The notes beneath the pieces were generated by a model, which was not told the origin of the DNA, searched no databases, and saw nothing but the letters and a program-made list of their open reading frames with translations. 64,000 nucleotides of DNA, taken from Camellia lanceoleosa (taxonomy: Eukaryota > Streptophyta > Magnoliopsida > Ericales > Theaceae). Position 1 is the stretch's first letter; every line of letters starts with the position of its first letter. The stretch lies in contig CM045770.1 in assembly GCA_025200525.1 (NCBI GenBank), positions 121,249,429 through 121,313,428 on the forward strand, written 5' to 3'. A program made the position numbers and the translations under genes. Shown in pieces: positions 35,056-46,500 of this stretch.

Positions 35056-37462
35056 ATGGCCTAAGAGGAAGCAACAACCGCGAGGGTTGATCCATTGGGT
35101 GACGACGATGCGGCGGATTTGGCGGAACAATATCGCACGGAGCGTAGGGAGGGGGAGGGAACGAGTCAGCCTGTGCGGGCTCGCCCCATGACAATAATTT
35201 CGGCCGTAAGACCTATTAGTCAGGTGGAGCCAGACCATTGGCACACTAAATCGGACAGATCCGTACTGACAGCAGAGGAGTTGGAGGGAATAAAAAAGAA
35301 GTATCAAATTCCCTCGGAGATAGGGCTAAGATTGCCCACAACCAAGGAGAGGGCATCAGATGTGCGGCCGGGCAAATTTAGCTTGTACGAGGAGGCGTTG
35401 TGAGGGGGTTTGAGGCTACCTCTCTCCCAAGTAGTGGTAGATGTGCTAAACAAGCTAGAAGCGACGCCAGGGCAACTGATGCCGAACGCCTGGAAGATAG
35501 TAATGGCGTGCGCGAGTGCCTGGCCGCAGGCGACCAAAGGGACGACAATGACAGTAGAGGAGTTCTTCTCCTGCTACAAGGCCTCTGGTCAGCAGGAGAC
35601 CTGGGTGACGCTGCAAGCGGTGGTGGGGCGAGGTCTGGTGGCGGGTTTTCCATCGTCGCGAGCGGTGGGGCTGGGGTGCGTACAACGTGGAAGGTCCCCA
35701 CCAAATCAGTCAAGCCTAAGTTGGGCAGGGAGGCTGAAGATCGAGTGAAGAAGGTAAGGGAATGGAGGGAAGAGAAAGGGGTGAGATGGAATGAGCTGGT
35801 CCTACCTTTAACGTTGTTCGCCCTGAAATTGGGATCGCAACCGTTGGGGGAGGACCCAGCAAGGGAGGAGCTAGAGGCGCAGAGGAAGGCGGAGGAGGAA
35901 GAGGAGAGGAGATGTTCGCCCGAGCGGACAAGTATAAAGAGGCAAATTTGGGTCCTGCTCCAAAGGTGGTAATGAGGGAGAGGATTCGACCTCGCCCTAA
36001 GCCTTTGGGCGATAAGAACCTGAGTAAGTTTGCCTCATTGCCACAACCCATAGACCCCCTGAAGGAGAGGGGCAGACGAGAGGTGGAGGTGGGACTGAAG
36101 AGGTCGAAGAAGAGGAGGGTTGGTAGGGAGGACACCCCCTTGGCGGAGAAGGCAGAGGAGAGGGGGGTGGGGGCTACTCCAGAAGGGGTGGTTGTCCCAG
36201 AGGCGCAGGGGGACAAAGGTCAAGGGGCCCAAGAGGAAGAAGAGCACATGAGTGCCATGGGCCTCAAGATGCAAGTGGAAAGTAGGTCAGCTGGCCCTGA
36301 GGAGGGGGTGGAGCAGCAGCCCAAGGGGGGTCCTGTGCGCCAAGGAGAGGGAGTCAAGCTGAAGATTGCCATCTACCATGCTCTAGCAATGTCTGGGTGA
36401 CTAGAGGGAGAAGGAGGCCCAGCCAGGACAGCTGCAGATCGCCTTTTAGGGGTAGTAGAAGAGGCAGCCGTGCGCTCAATGGCCAGTTTCACTGAGTCCG
36501 AATTGCTAAGGGGGTTGTGTTCTGCCCAGATGGAGGCGACGACCTTAGCAGGAGCCTTACTGAGGAAAGCGGCGTATGCAAAGGGCGAAACTGAGCCGTT
36601 GAAGACGAAGCTGGAGGAGGTGAAGGCCCAGCTTGAAAATTTGAAAATAGAGACTGTAGGGTGGAGGAAGAGTGCACGGAGTGCGTGTGCCAGGGGGCTG
36701 GAAGAGGCCCAGAAGGCGAAGAAAATGGAGGTGTTGGCGATGGTGCAGAGGAATGTTGCTGATCGTGCCCATGCTGAGCTGCTCGCGACCAAGTTGGAGT
36801 TGGAGACGGAGTGTCGCAAGGTGGTGTCGCTCGAATTCCAGCTGGTCGGCGAGCAGAAGAAGTTGGAAGAGGCGCAGAAGGCCTGCACCGTTGCCAACGA
36901 ACAGTGGGATGAGGCGATGACCTGTAACGAGGATTTGCGCGCCCAGTCGATCAAAGAAAAGGAAGAAGCAGATCTGAAGATCGCTGGGTTGGAGAAAGAT
37001 CTGGCAGACGAGCGCGCCAAGGCAGCAACAGAGAATGCGCGGCTGGAGAAGGCCTTGGAGGAAGAAAGGGCGAAATTGGCATCTTAAAGGGCGGCGTACC
37101 CTGACCTATGTGTTGCAGCGGTTGAGCAGTTCAAGGGGTCTACCGACTTCCAGATGGCCATTGATGCCGCGATCGCCAACAACTTGGCAAGAGAGGAGTC
37201 TGGGAGGGCTGGCCCGTCGGGAGCGACCGCTGGGAGCAGGAGTGAAGAAGAAGTGATTCAGAGCTTCTAGCGGTCGGACTTCTACAAACATGAGATGGCT
37301 GAGTTCTCGGACAGCGGCTAGAAAACGTTCAAGCGAAAGGCTGAGGAGCTGTTCCCAGACTTGGACTTCAACAATATTAGAGTAGAGGAAGACGATGTAG
37401 CCCAGACCCCCTTAGATGAAGGAGTTGACGAAGAAGATCTTGTTTTGAGTGAAGAAGAGTGA
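35056..37462 (+). pseudogene. Antisense ORF of the Tat element: plant gypsy-type 'transposase_28'-like protein
   Basis: This frame is on the plus strand, opposite to gag-pol. Conserved pieces are KKYQIPSEIGLRLPTTKERA and LYEEAL, then (after an in-frame TGA at 35401-35403) GGLRLPLSQVVVDVLNKLEA and QLMPNAWKIVMACASAW. This is the pattern of the Pfam 'putative gypsy type transposon' domain found in many plant proteins annotated as transposon-derived. A frame change follows near 35660, then acidic/basic linkers. A long coiled coil rich in Glu, Ala, Lys, Leu runs from 36470 to 37086, and the tail ends in an acidic VLSEEE. The function of such antisense ORFs is not established. Several stops and shifts make this copy a pseudogene. 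Confidence 0.65.
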
Positions 37463-38061
37463 AGAATGTAAAATTTTTGTACTTTGTTTGTAAATAAATA
37501 AATAAAAATTTTGTTGTTGCCTTGTTTGTGGTTGTTTTTCTTTCTCTTTTTTTTTTGGTTAGGCATGTAACTTCTGTAGTAAACTTATGTATAAGTCTGT
37601 GAGTAAATAAAATTCTGAGTTGTGTTTGTCACACTGTGGCCTGTATTTTTGTAAATTTGACAAGAATTGTTCAAATAAGGCTGGTGTATAAATTGTAGTG
37701 AAAATCGAGAAGTAGGGAGCCAAGTTAGCTTGTGAGAAAATTATGATGCAAAGGATGCTATCAATAGGAACGTTGCAATGTAAAGGTCTTAAAATGTGAA
37801 GTTTTAATGCGTGTTGTAAGAGTGTTGAGAAATGAAAGACTGGGTTGGGAAATAAAAGTTAAAAAATGTAAAGAATGTTCAAGTGTGTGAAATCATGGAC
37901 CTGGAATTTGACCAAGTATGGCAACTATGCTACCAACATGAAGTCGTGAGGCTTGAGTCAGAATTCTTTGTCTCGATCTGTCTGAGCTCTTCGGCTCTTT
38001 CGGCTGGCTTGAGAGGCTTTGAGCTTAGCCGGGCTCTTAATGAGCCTTCGTCTTTCGGCCT
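37463..38061. other. Tat untranslated spacer
   Basis: AT-rich, between the antisense ORF and the 50-bp repeat array. Its right end (about 37960-38061) contains irregular precursors of the array (GAGC.CTTCG.CTTTCGGC). No gene. Confidence 0.6.
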
Positions 38062-38575
38062 GGCTGAGGCTTTAAGTAACTCAGTCTGGGTGAGCCCTTC
38101 GTGTTCAGTCCGGCTGAGGCTTTAAGTGACCCAGTCTAGCTGAGCCCTTCGTGCTCAATCTGGCTGAGGCTTTAAGTAACTCAGTCTGGTTGAGCCATTC
38201 GTGCTCAGTCTGGCTGAGGCTTTAAGTTACCCAGTTTGGCTGAGCCCTTCGTGCTCAGTCTGGCTGAGGCTTTAAGTAACTTAGTCTGGCTGAGCCCTTT
38301 GTGCTCAGTCTGGCTAAAGCTTTAAGTAACTCAGTCTGGCTAAGCTCTTCGTGCTCAGTCTAGCTGAGGCTTTAAGTAACTCAGTCTGGCTAAGCTCTTC
38401 GTACTCAGTCTGGTTGAGGCTTTAAGTAACACAGTCTGGCTGAGCCCTTCGTGCTCAGTCTGGCTGAGGCTTTAAGTAACTCAGTCTCGCTAAGCTCTTC
38501 GTGCTCAGTCTGGCTGAGGCTTTAAGTAACTCAGTCTAGCTGAGCCCTTCGTGCTTAGTCTGGCTGAGGCTGCAA
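38062..38575. repeat. 50-bp minisatellite, about 10 copies
   Basis: The unit contains GGCTGAGGCTTTAAGTAACT and CAGTCTGGCTGAGCCCTTCG then TGCTCAGTCT, 50 bp in all. Copies differ by a few substitutions each. The array lies directly beyond the integrase 3' end, the hypervariable region of Tat elements. Confidence 0.93.
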
Positions 38576-38747
38576 TCAGGGTGTTATTGAAAAACCACAC
38601 AGATAACTGAGATATAAGATTGTTGTCATGTAAAGTGTAGCCCATTTGATCATAAATTTACAGCATATGAGAAGAGAATAAGAACATTCGAGTGTGTAGA
38701 TTGTCAAAAGAAAAAAATACAACAATTGATTAATACAAAATAGGGCT

Positions 38748-39125
38748 TCATTGAAAATAACGCTTCAAGTGCTCGGCGTTCCACGGATGGGGGAGATCTC
38801 GACCTTCCATGTCCTGAAGTTGGTAAGTGCCCGGACGAGGTTTGGCCTTAACGGCGTAAGGTCTCTCCCACTTGGTTGCCAACGTGCCCTCAGTCAGATT
38901 TTTGGTTGCAAGAGTTGCTTCGCGCAAAACAAGGTCTCCCACGGCGAACTCCTTTGGTCGGACTTTGCGGTTGTAGTGAGTTCTCATTTTCTGTTGATAT
39001 GAGGACTGTTTGACAACAGTGGTCTCTCGGAGCTCTTCAATCAGGTGTAGGTCGGCTTGACACAGTTCTTCAGTGAGTTCTAGATTTGGGTGCAGAATCC
39101 TCGGTGTAGGCAGACCGATTTCCAC
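38748..39125 (-). pseudogene. Tat integrase C-terminal region
   Basis: The end of the polyprotein, 125 codons up to a stop at 38748. GDLVLREATLATKN then KWERPYAVKA, GTYQLQDMEGRDLPHPWNA and HLKRYFQ correspond to the post-core GPF/Y-like part of gypsy integrases and the usual Tat C-terminus. It continues the integrase core of the next entry after a frame break near 39180. Confidence 0.8.
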
Positions 39126-39182
39126 TAGGATGACCGCCTTAGCGCCGTATGTTAAGCGAAAGGGGGTCTCCCTAGTGGGGGT

Positions 39183-40466
39183 TCAGGCTGTAGTGCGGTA
39201 CGCCCATAGTACATTTGGTAATTTCTCCGTCCATAGTCCCTTAGCAGCTTCCAGCTTAGTTTTGATGATCTTCAGAAGAGAACGGTTGGTAACCTCAACT
39301 TGGCCATTGGCTTGGGGATGACTTGGGGAAAAGAAACATGGTTGTATTTGAAGTTCTGCACAGAATTTCCTGAATTTGACATTGTCAAATTGTTTGCTGT
39401 TGTCGGAGATGATGGCTTGAGGGATGCCAAATCGGCACACGATCGACTGCCAGATGAATCTGGTTGTGTTCTGCTCGGTAATTGTAGCAAGGGGTTCCGC
39501 CTCCACCCATTTAGTGAAGTAATCAATGGCGACAATTGCGAATTTGGTTTGGCCTCGGCCGGTGGGCAATGGGCCAACTAGGTCGATCCCCCATTTGGCG
39601 AATGGGTAAGGGCTGCAGAGTGTGATTAACTCTGTAGGAGGAGTATGAGGGATATTGGCGAAGCGTTGGCACTTATCACATTTAAGCATGAATTCAGAGG
39701 CATCTTGGTTGAGAGTAGGCCAGAAGTAACCAGTGCGGAGTATTTTGTGGGCTAGTGACCTGACACCCAAATGATTGCCACATACACCCTCATGGACTTC
39801 TCTTATCACGTAGGTCGCTTGAGCAGGATTGAGGCATCTCAGGTATGGGTGTGAAAAACCACGTTTGTACAAGAGACCACTAATAAGAATGTAGTTGGAC
39901 GACTGGGCCCTGACTTTGGCTGCTTGCTGTTTGTCGTCTAGTAGTTCCCCCATTATCAGAAATAGAAAGATGTTAGCCGTCCATGGAATGGGTTCATTTT
40001 GGAGGAAGTGGACTTGCTGTTGGTTTGGGGAAATGGCGGGGTGGGCCAAGTACTCAAGGCAGACACTGTGGCTGAGGTCTGACTGGTCGGCAGAAGCTAA
40101 TTGAGCCATTTCATCTGCCTTGGAGTTTTCTACCCGCGGGATGTGCTTGATGTGGAAAATGTTGAAAAGGTGAGCAAGGGGGAGTGCAATATCCCTGTAA
40201 ACTCGTATTGTGCCTTCCTTGGCATCGAATTCCCCCGTGATTTGTCCGACAATGAGCTGGGAATCGCTGAACACTTGGATATGGCTAACACCAATGTCTC
40301 TGGCTAGACGGAGACCTGCTATCAATGCCTTATATTCAGCTTCATTATTGCTTGCATCGAACAAAAAATGGAGAGCACATTGGAAGTAACCACCCTCGGG
40401 GCGGTGAGGATAAGACCAGCCCCATTGCCTTCTTTGCAGGATGATCTGTCGACGTTGAGGGTCCAA
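39183..40466 (-). CDS. Tat second RNase H and integrase core (open 427-codon segment of pol)
   Basis: The N-terminal third is the additional RNase H: FDASNNEAEYKALIAGLRLA, then QVFSDSQLIVGQI and HIPRVENSKADEMAQLA. The integrase follows with a zinc-binding HxxH...CxxC region (HEGVCGNHLG then CDKCQ), then the catalytic triad region: GIDLVGPLP, SDNSKQF and the E in NGQVEVTNRSL. It ends at YRTTA where the frame breaks before the C-terminal region. This is the longest open piece of the element; it is a segment of a polyprotein, not a separate gene, and lacks a proper start. Confidence 0.85.
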   Translation of the reverse strand: MDPQRRQIILQRRQWGWSYPHRPEGGYFQCALHFLFDASNNEAEYKALIAGLRLARDIGVSHIQVFSDSQLIVGQITGEFDAKEGTIRVYRDIALPLAHLFNIFHIKHIPRVENSKADEMAQLASADQSDLSHSVCLEYLAHPAISPNQQQVHFLQNEPIPWTANIFLFLIMGELLDDKQQAAKVRAQSSNYILISGLLYKRGFSHPYLRCLNPAQATYVIREVHEGVCGNHLGVRSLAHKILRTGYFWPTLNQDASEFMLKCDKCQRFANIPHTPPTELITLCSPYPFAKWGIDLVGPLPTGRGQTKFAIVAIDYFTKWVEAEPLATITEQNTTRFIWQSIVCRFGIPQAIISDNSKQFDNVKFRKFCAELQIQPCFFSPSHPQANGQVEVTNRSLLKIIKTKLEAAKGLWTEKLPNVLWAYRTTA

Positions 40467-40942
40467 GAGTGAGGGTCGTCTACCTCAGTCTGGGGGCGCA
40501 AAGGTGGTGGGGCTGTGGTCGGAGTGGGATTAGTGAATTCCAGGATAAAATCGGCCACAGCCTGCCCTTTGATCGCCGTTCGAGGTCTGTGGGAAATGTC
40601 AAACTGGCTGAGCTTGACTGACCATTGCATAAGTTGGCCGGACAACTCTGGTTGTTGCATTATTTTCTTCAACGGTTGGTCAGTGAGGACGACAATGGGG
40701 TGGGCTTGGAAGTAAGGTCGGAGTCTCCTTGAGGCTATGACCAAGGCTAAGGCCATTTTTTCAAGCAAGGGGTAGTTCTTTTCTGCTCCCCTGAGAGCTC
40801 GACTGATGTAGTAGACCTGTCGTTGGACAGAGCTGTCTTCCTTGATGAGTGCTGCACTGACTGCGGTGTTTAACACGGCTAAGTAGAGGAAAATGGGTTC
40901 ACTTGTGATTGCCTGAGAAAGTAGGAGGGGTTGGCCATGCAT
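40322..40942 (-). pseudogene. Tat RNase H (first) and linker
   Basis: Follows the reverse transcriptase: LYLAVLNTAVSAALIKED, QVYYISRALRGAEKNYPLLE, then VVLTDQPLKKIMQQPELSGQ and the HRPRTAIKGQAVADFI linker. The second RNase H starts in this frame (SWTLNVDRSS.KEGNGAGL, with GSS reduced to RSS) and continues in another frame from about 40400. Dual RNase H domains are diagnostic of the Tat lineage. Confidence 0.8.
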
Positions 40943-40946
40943 TGCT

Positions 40947-41837
40947 TCAACTGCTGAAAAGCCTCTTTGGATTCTGCCGTCTACTCAAAAGTTTGCCGAA
41001 GAAGTTTGAAGAAGGGGAGGCACTTGTCCGTTGCGCGGGAATGAAGCGGTTGAGGGCGGCGACTTTGCCAGTAAGCCTCTGAACCTCCTTAACCATTCTG
41101 GGCGACTGCATTTCTATCAAGGCCTTGATTTTTTTGGGGTTAGCTTCGATGCCTCGCTGACTGACCATAAAACCCAAGAATTTCCCCGATCTTACGCCGG
41201 ATGCGCATTTCTCCGGTTTGAGTTTCATTTGATACTTTCGTACGGTGCCGAAGGTCTCTCGCAGATCGGCCAGATGATCAGCGGAGAGCTTGCTTTTGAC
41301 TAGCATGTCGTCGATGTATACTTCCATGTTCCGGCCTATCTGGTGATGAAAGACGGCGTTGACCAACCGTTGGTAAGTGGCCCCAGCATTTTTCAACCCA
41401 AACGGCATAACACAATAATGGTAGGTCCCCCGGTCGGTGATGAAGGAGGTGTGCTCCCGATTAGACGGGTGCATTAGAATTTGGTTGGATCCAGAGAAGG
41501 CGTCTATGAAGCTGAGCATTTGATGGCCGGCCGTGGCGTCAACGAGCAGATCTATGCGAGGAAGGGGATAACTGTCTTTCGAGCACGCTCGGTTAAGGTC
41601 TGAGTAGTTGACATAGAGTCGCCATTTACCGTTGTTTTTATTAACCAAGACCACGTTGGACAGCCATCTGGGGTAGTCCACATTTTTGATAAACTGTGCC
41701 TCAAGGAGCTTATCTACTTCGAAGGCGATAAGAGTGTTGCGCTCCGGGTGAAAGATGCGCTGCTTCTGGCGGAAGGGTCGGAAGTGGGGCTCAATGCTGA
41801 GAAGATGGGTTATGAAGGAGGGGTCAATACCCAGCAT
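40947..41837 (-). pseudogene. Tat reverse transcriptase
   Basis: Motifs in order: FEVDKLLEAQFIKNVDYPRW then LSNVVLVNKNNGKWRLYVNY, CSKDSYPLPRIDLLVDATAG, FITDRGTYHYCVMPFGLKNA then GATYQRLVN, and the catalytic YIDD at 41307-41318 (MEVYIDDMLVKS). An in-frame stop at about 41872 separates it from the upstream part of pol. It would copy the element RNA into cDNA in virus-like particles; this copy is broken on both sides. Confidence 0.9.
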
Positions 41838-42260
41838 GTCTGAGTTGGTCCAGGAAAATACGTCGTTGTGCTAAATCAGGAGGGTAGTAAGGTCGGCCTT
41901 TGCTTGGGAGGATAGTTGGCTGCCGATTTTGGTAGTTTTTGTCGGGTTGGTGGGGTCAATGGGGACCTCAACAAGCTTTTCCACTGGTTCCCCTCTGACC
42001 AGCTCGTCCTCGTCTCTGACGTCGAGCCCTTCAATGATCATAGCCTCCTTTAGCTTGACCTCTTTAAGTGAGGCGACGTAACATTCCTTGGCCATGGTCT
42101 GCTCTCCTCTTACTGTGCCGACTCCCAGGTCGGTGGGAAATTTGACGGCAAGATGGAAAGTGGATGTGATAGCTTGGAAAGCATTTAGGGCGGTACGGCC
42201 GAGGATGATGTTGTAGGCAGAGGGACAGTCGACGACGAGGAAGGTGAGTAACTTTGTGGT

Positions 42261-42584
42261 CTACCATGAGTATTCCCTGATTGTGATGGGAAGATCGATG
42301 GAGCCGATGGAGGTCACTCGATCTCCAGTGAAATCGACTAATGGGGTTTGGAGAGGGGACAGACTTTCTTCCCCGATCTTGAGCTGGCGGAAGCAATTTA
42401 GGAAGATGATGTCTGAAGAATTGCCGTTGTTGACGAGAACCCGTCTGACCTTGTAATTGGAGAGGAGGGCAGAAATGAGGAGAGGGTCATCATGGGGGTA
42501 ACGGATGCCTGCATAAATGGGCGTCTCAGAAGGTGATAGGCTCAGCCCATCGCTTTGCTTTGGAGGGTCGGTCCAATGTGGCAA
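42261..42584 (-). pseudogene. Tat aspartic protease
   Basis: The region reads LISALLSNYKVRRVLVNNGN then SSDIIFLNCFRQL, where gypsy proteases have a VLVDNGSS-type active site. The catalytic Asp is replaced by Asn in this copy. The reading frame shifts after SIDLPITIREYS, and downstream sequence towards reverse transcriptase (42260-41871) continues in another frame (EDELVRGEPVEKLVEVPID visible). Confidence 0.8.
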
Positions 42585-42859
42585 CTTCTTTGTCCGAGCC
42601 CTGCCTTATTTTTCTGAGTTCTGCTCGCTGAGCCGAGCAGGATGGTCCTCCACAAGCAAGTCCGCCGGAAATAACTCTGATTTCTCCAACAAGGGAGGCG
42701 GGGTTACCTTGCGCCCGAGGTTATTGTGGAGGGCGATCATGGCCTTGGTTAGGTTATGCTGGTTTCCGGGGAGGGGTGCGCTGGCGGTTGTTTCTGATGG
42801 GTTCAGTCTTTGGCCTCTGTTGAGAGCGAGTTTCCGTGAATCGACTGAGACGTCCCTGA

Positions 42860-43539
42860 CGTATCAAGCCCTCGACCTAATATTTGAGGTTAACACACTC
42901 CTCGATATTATGGCCGTGGTCTTGGTGAAAACGGCAGTATTTGGACTGGTCTCACCGATTGGAAGGAGACCGTGACGGTTGGGGCCATTTTAAGGGGTAG
43001 TCTCGTTGGATCTGGTTGAGGACTTGTTCCATGGGGGAATTGAGAGGGGTGTACCGTTCGAACCGGCCGGGCGGTCGAGTTAGTGCCGACCGGTCGGCTC
43101 GGGGGGGTCGGTCGGTATAATGAGGTGCTTGGTTATTGTACTGGGTGTTTATGGTTTCTGAGTCCTTTCTCTTCTCTCTGGGGGTCGGGTTTTTGGCTGT
43201 AGGGTCTTGGCGAGCGGCTAGGGAGTCTTCGGCATTCATGTATTTTTGGGCTTTGGAAAGTAGGGTTGCCATGGAGGTCGGTGGGTTTTTGGAGAGGGAG
43301 AAAAGGAAATCAGATGATCGTAGGCCGGCCATGAATGCTGTGAGGATGACCTTGTCATCATTTTTCGCCACCTGCAGGGCTTCGGTGTTGAAGCGGGTGA
43401 CAAAGTTGTGCAGCGACTCCTCCTCAGTCTGACGAATGTTGAGGAGCTGGGTTGTTGGACGCCGCTGGCGCTAGTCTCCAATGAAATGGTTGAGAAATGA
43501 GTCACTGAAGTGCTGGAAAGTGGAAACGGAGTTTGCTGG
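42860..43539 (-). pseudogene. Tat gag, 3' part (after the nested insertion)
   Basis: Continues the capsid region interrupted by the nested LTR: EESLHNFVTRFNTEALQVAK then NDDKVILTAFMAGLRSSDFL, typical of Tat gag. A Pro/Arg-rich linker follows (42990-43170), then a zinc-knuckle-like CRFHQDHGHNIEECVNLKY near 42945-42885. There is a stop directly after KY and another in the capsid part. The left edge of the nested LTR is at 43540. Confidence 0.8.
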
Positions 43540-46500
43540 TGTAGACACCCCATTTTTGACCGACCTTAAGACTCAGACGTCACCGATTGAGCGCTTGGTG
43601 ATGTTGCATACTGTGCTCGTTCATAAGTCTCAGAGTCACGGCTGTGCGCCCTGCCTCCGGACTTCCGAACCCTCTTCCGTGCCTTGTCTCGGTTTGCGAA
43701 CCAGACTGGTTTTCTCTGTTTACTTTCCTGAGGGAAGGGAGTGGTCCCGTAGACTATCTCTCAGTGGCCGTGGGCTACTTTTCGTGGCCGTAGGCCATTT
43801 TGCCCGTTGAGCCGGCCTGCGGACCACAGCCGTGTGCCTCGGTTCGACCGCCTAACCATCTCCGATTCGCTTTTTGGCGAGTGCCTTTGTTTTATCATTA
43901 TAAGGAACACTGGGCCTCGATGCCCACTTCGTGGCGTTAACGCCATTTTTGCTCGCATCAATTTTCGGGACCCCGAACCTCGCGGTTTGGCCCCCGAGCT
44001 TTCATTTTGCATCGGTTTTTGTTCATTTTCGGCGGCTACCTCTATTTTATCATTTCGAGGAACACTGGGGCCTCTGATACCCACTTCGTGGTCGAACGCC
44101 ACTTTCGTGCTCGCATTTCATTTTCGGACCCCGCGCTTTTGGTCCCCGAGCTGCTTTTGCATTAGTTTTTGTTCAATTTTGGCAGGTACTGCTTTTTAGC
44201 ACCAGGAAGATCACCGGAGGATGGAAGGTTAGCAATTGTCTCAAAGAACCGATTATCCGCTTGGTCAAAAGTGGTTCAAAGACGAATCCGAAGGAGAAAA
44301 GTCTGCTGCTTCACCGAAACAAGCGGAACTCTTTGCACAAGAGGAATTAAAATATGAGGCCACCACCATTGGAAATCTTACTTCCGGGGCTTCATTTTTT
44401 ACTCAAGAATCTCCTAAGTCCAAATCCGGGGGGAGGAGATATGGTTGGTTGAAGTCCGGTTGGACTGAATCTGCGCGGCTTTACGGAAACTGGCATAACT
44501 TTTTCTACAGAAGGAATTTTGATGCAAGGTTTGCGGAATTGGAAAGCTAACTTCCGGGGCTTCAATTTGGACACTTGAATGGAAATTTTTGGACTTCCCT
44601 AGCACCCACCAGCCAGTGGTCTTCTCGGAAGTTTTTTCTTTTTTTTTATCTAGCTGGCCATCCACCCCTTTTGTGAAATGACGATTTTGCCCCTGTGAGT
44701 TGGCCGGCCCTATTCCTCTCTTTGAGTGTATTCCAGCTAGGCATTATTTGCCCTCAAAATATCTAGATTTGTGAAAAGATATTTAGAGCAAAATATCTAG
44801 ATTTGGAAAAAGATATTTTGAGGGAAAACTTGGGTGTATTTTCCACTCCCTTTTGGCCCTCCTTTTTGATCCCTTTTTTGGCCATATAAACCAGCTGCCG
44901 AACCTGGTTTTGGGAGATAAAAAAAATCCTTTAAGCCTTGCATATACATCTCCACCATTCCTCTCTTCTAAAAACCTTCAAACATCCAAGTTTTGGTGCC
45001 TTTTGTTCATCATCATCAAGCACTACCATCACCACTCCATTTCCAGGAACAAGAAGAGGTTCTTAGAGGCTTAGAAGCAACGTTTCTCAAGTCAAGAAGC
45101 AAGGAAAGAAAGGTCTTCAAGGGTAAGTCTCAATCCCTCTCTTTTACACCATTTTCTTGTCTCTTTTCTTAACCCTACTTGCTCACTGTTTTGAGCTCCG
45201 GCCCTAACTGAAAGGGGCCTTATTTTGAGCTATTCTACATGTTTGTTTGAGGGCTCAACCCTGTTTGAGCCCTCTATGATGCACTTGTTTCAATACCTCT
45301 TGGAATGCCATTATTTTGCATGCTTTCTTTAGCTTATGAGTGATCTGATTTAGAGCCTGATATAAACTGTGAGTGGGCCTATTTTGAGCCCCTCTTCAAG
45401 ATTTAAGAAGGGCTCAACCGTGTTTGGCCTCTCTATCATGCACTTGCTTTGCATTTATTCCAATTTACCGCAAAATTGCATGATTTATTTGGCCTATTTT
45501 TGATCTGATTTGGAGCATCTCATGAACTGATATTGTGCTTATTTTGAGCCCCTCTTCAACATTGAAGAAGGGCTCAACCTGGTTTTCATGCTCTACATGC
45601 CACTTGCTTTGAATTCATGTTCTATTCCTATGTTGCATGCTTCTTTAAGCTTATCATGCTCCTGTTTTCAGCCTTCATCAGGCTTAGAAAGAGCCTTATT
45701 TTGGTCCATTATTTGTGTTTTGTTAAGGGCCTTAAGCCATTTGATGAATGATTTTGGTACTTCATGTTATATCCTTCATATTTTCCGTAAAATTGCATGA
45801 TTTTTTAGGCCATTCTAACTTCTGTTTTCGGCCTTAATCAGGCTTAGAAAGTGTCTTATTTTGGCTCATTATTCATGTTTTGTTAAGGGTCCAAAGTTGT
45901 TTGGTGCTTCCATGCATGATCTATCATTATAGCCTTCTTTTGGTCCATATATTGCATGCTATTTTGAGCCTATGTACATACTGATTTTGGAGTTGTCATT
46001 CACTGTAAATATGCATATTTTGGGCTCCTCTTAAAAGTTGTAGAATGAAATTTTGTGGTTTGAATTTTCTATATACTACTTGCTTAATAAATCCCTTCTT
46101 TTCCCCCATTGTTGCATGCCATTGTTGCCATATCTATGCTCACAATTTGGCCATGTTTTGTACTGAAAAGATGCTATTTTTGGGGCTGCCTTGCCACTGT
46201 TCTTGCTTTCATGTGCCAATTTTGCATGTTTAGCATAGCCGTAGGCCATTTCGGGTACTTAAAATCACATTTCGGGATGATTTCATGCATTGATTGTCAT
46301 TTCATATCATTTCGGGGCTGTTTTCCCCTTCATTTAGCTGCTAAAATTTGGTTTGCATGCTTGCATATCATTTTCCATGTCATTTCATGCCTTAGTACAT
46401 TGTTTCGGCTTATGCGTGCACGCACTTCGAGGCACTCCGCTTTCATTCATCGGCATCTTATGTGAGTGGCCGAGGTCCTCTCATGTTAGTGTAAGCCCGA

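Noticed and set aside
35378..37020. Long minus-strand Ser/Pro-rich frames opposite the Tat antisense ORF
   Set aside because: They are shadows of the Glu/Lys-rich coiled-coil frame on the plus strand and show no domain.
44236..44550. A 104-codon frame in the 5.6-kb solo LTR
   Set aside because: It has no recognisable domain and could be chance in a GC-richer U3-type region; it is mentioned only within the LTR entry.
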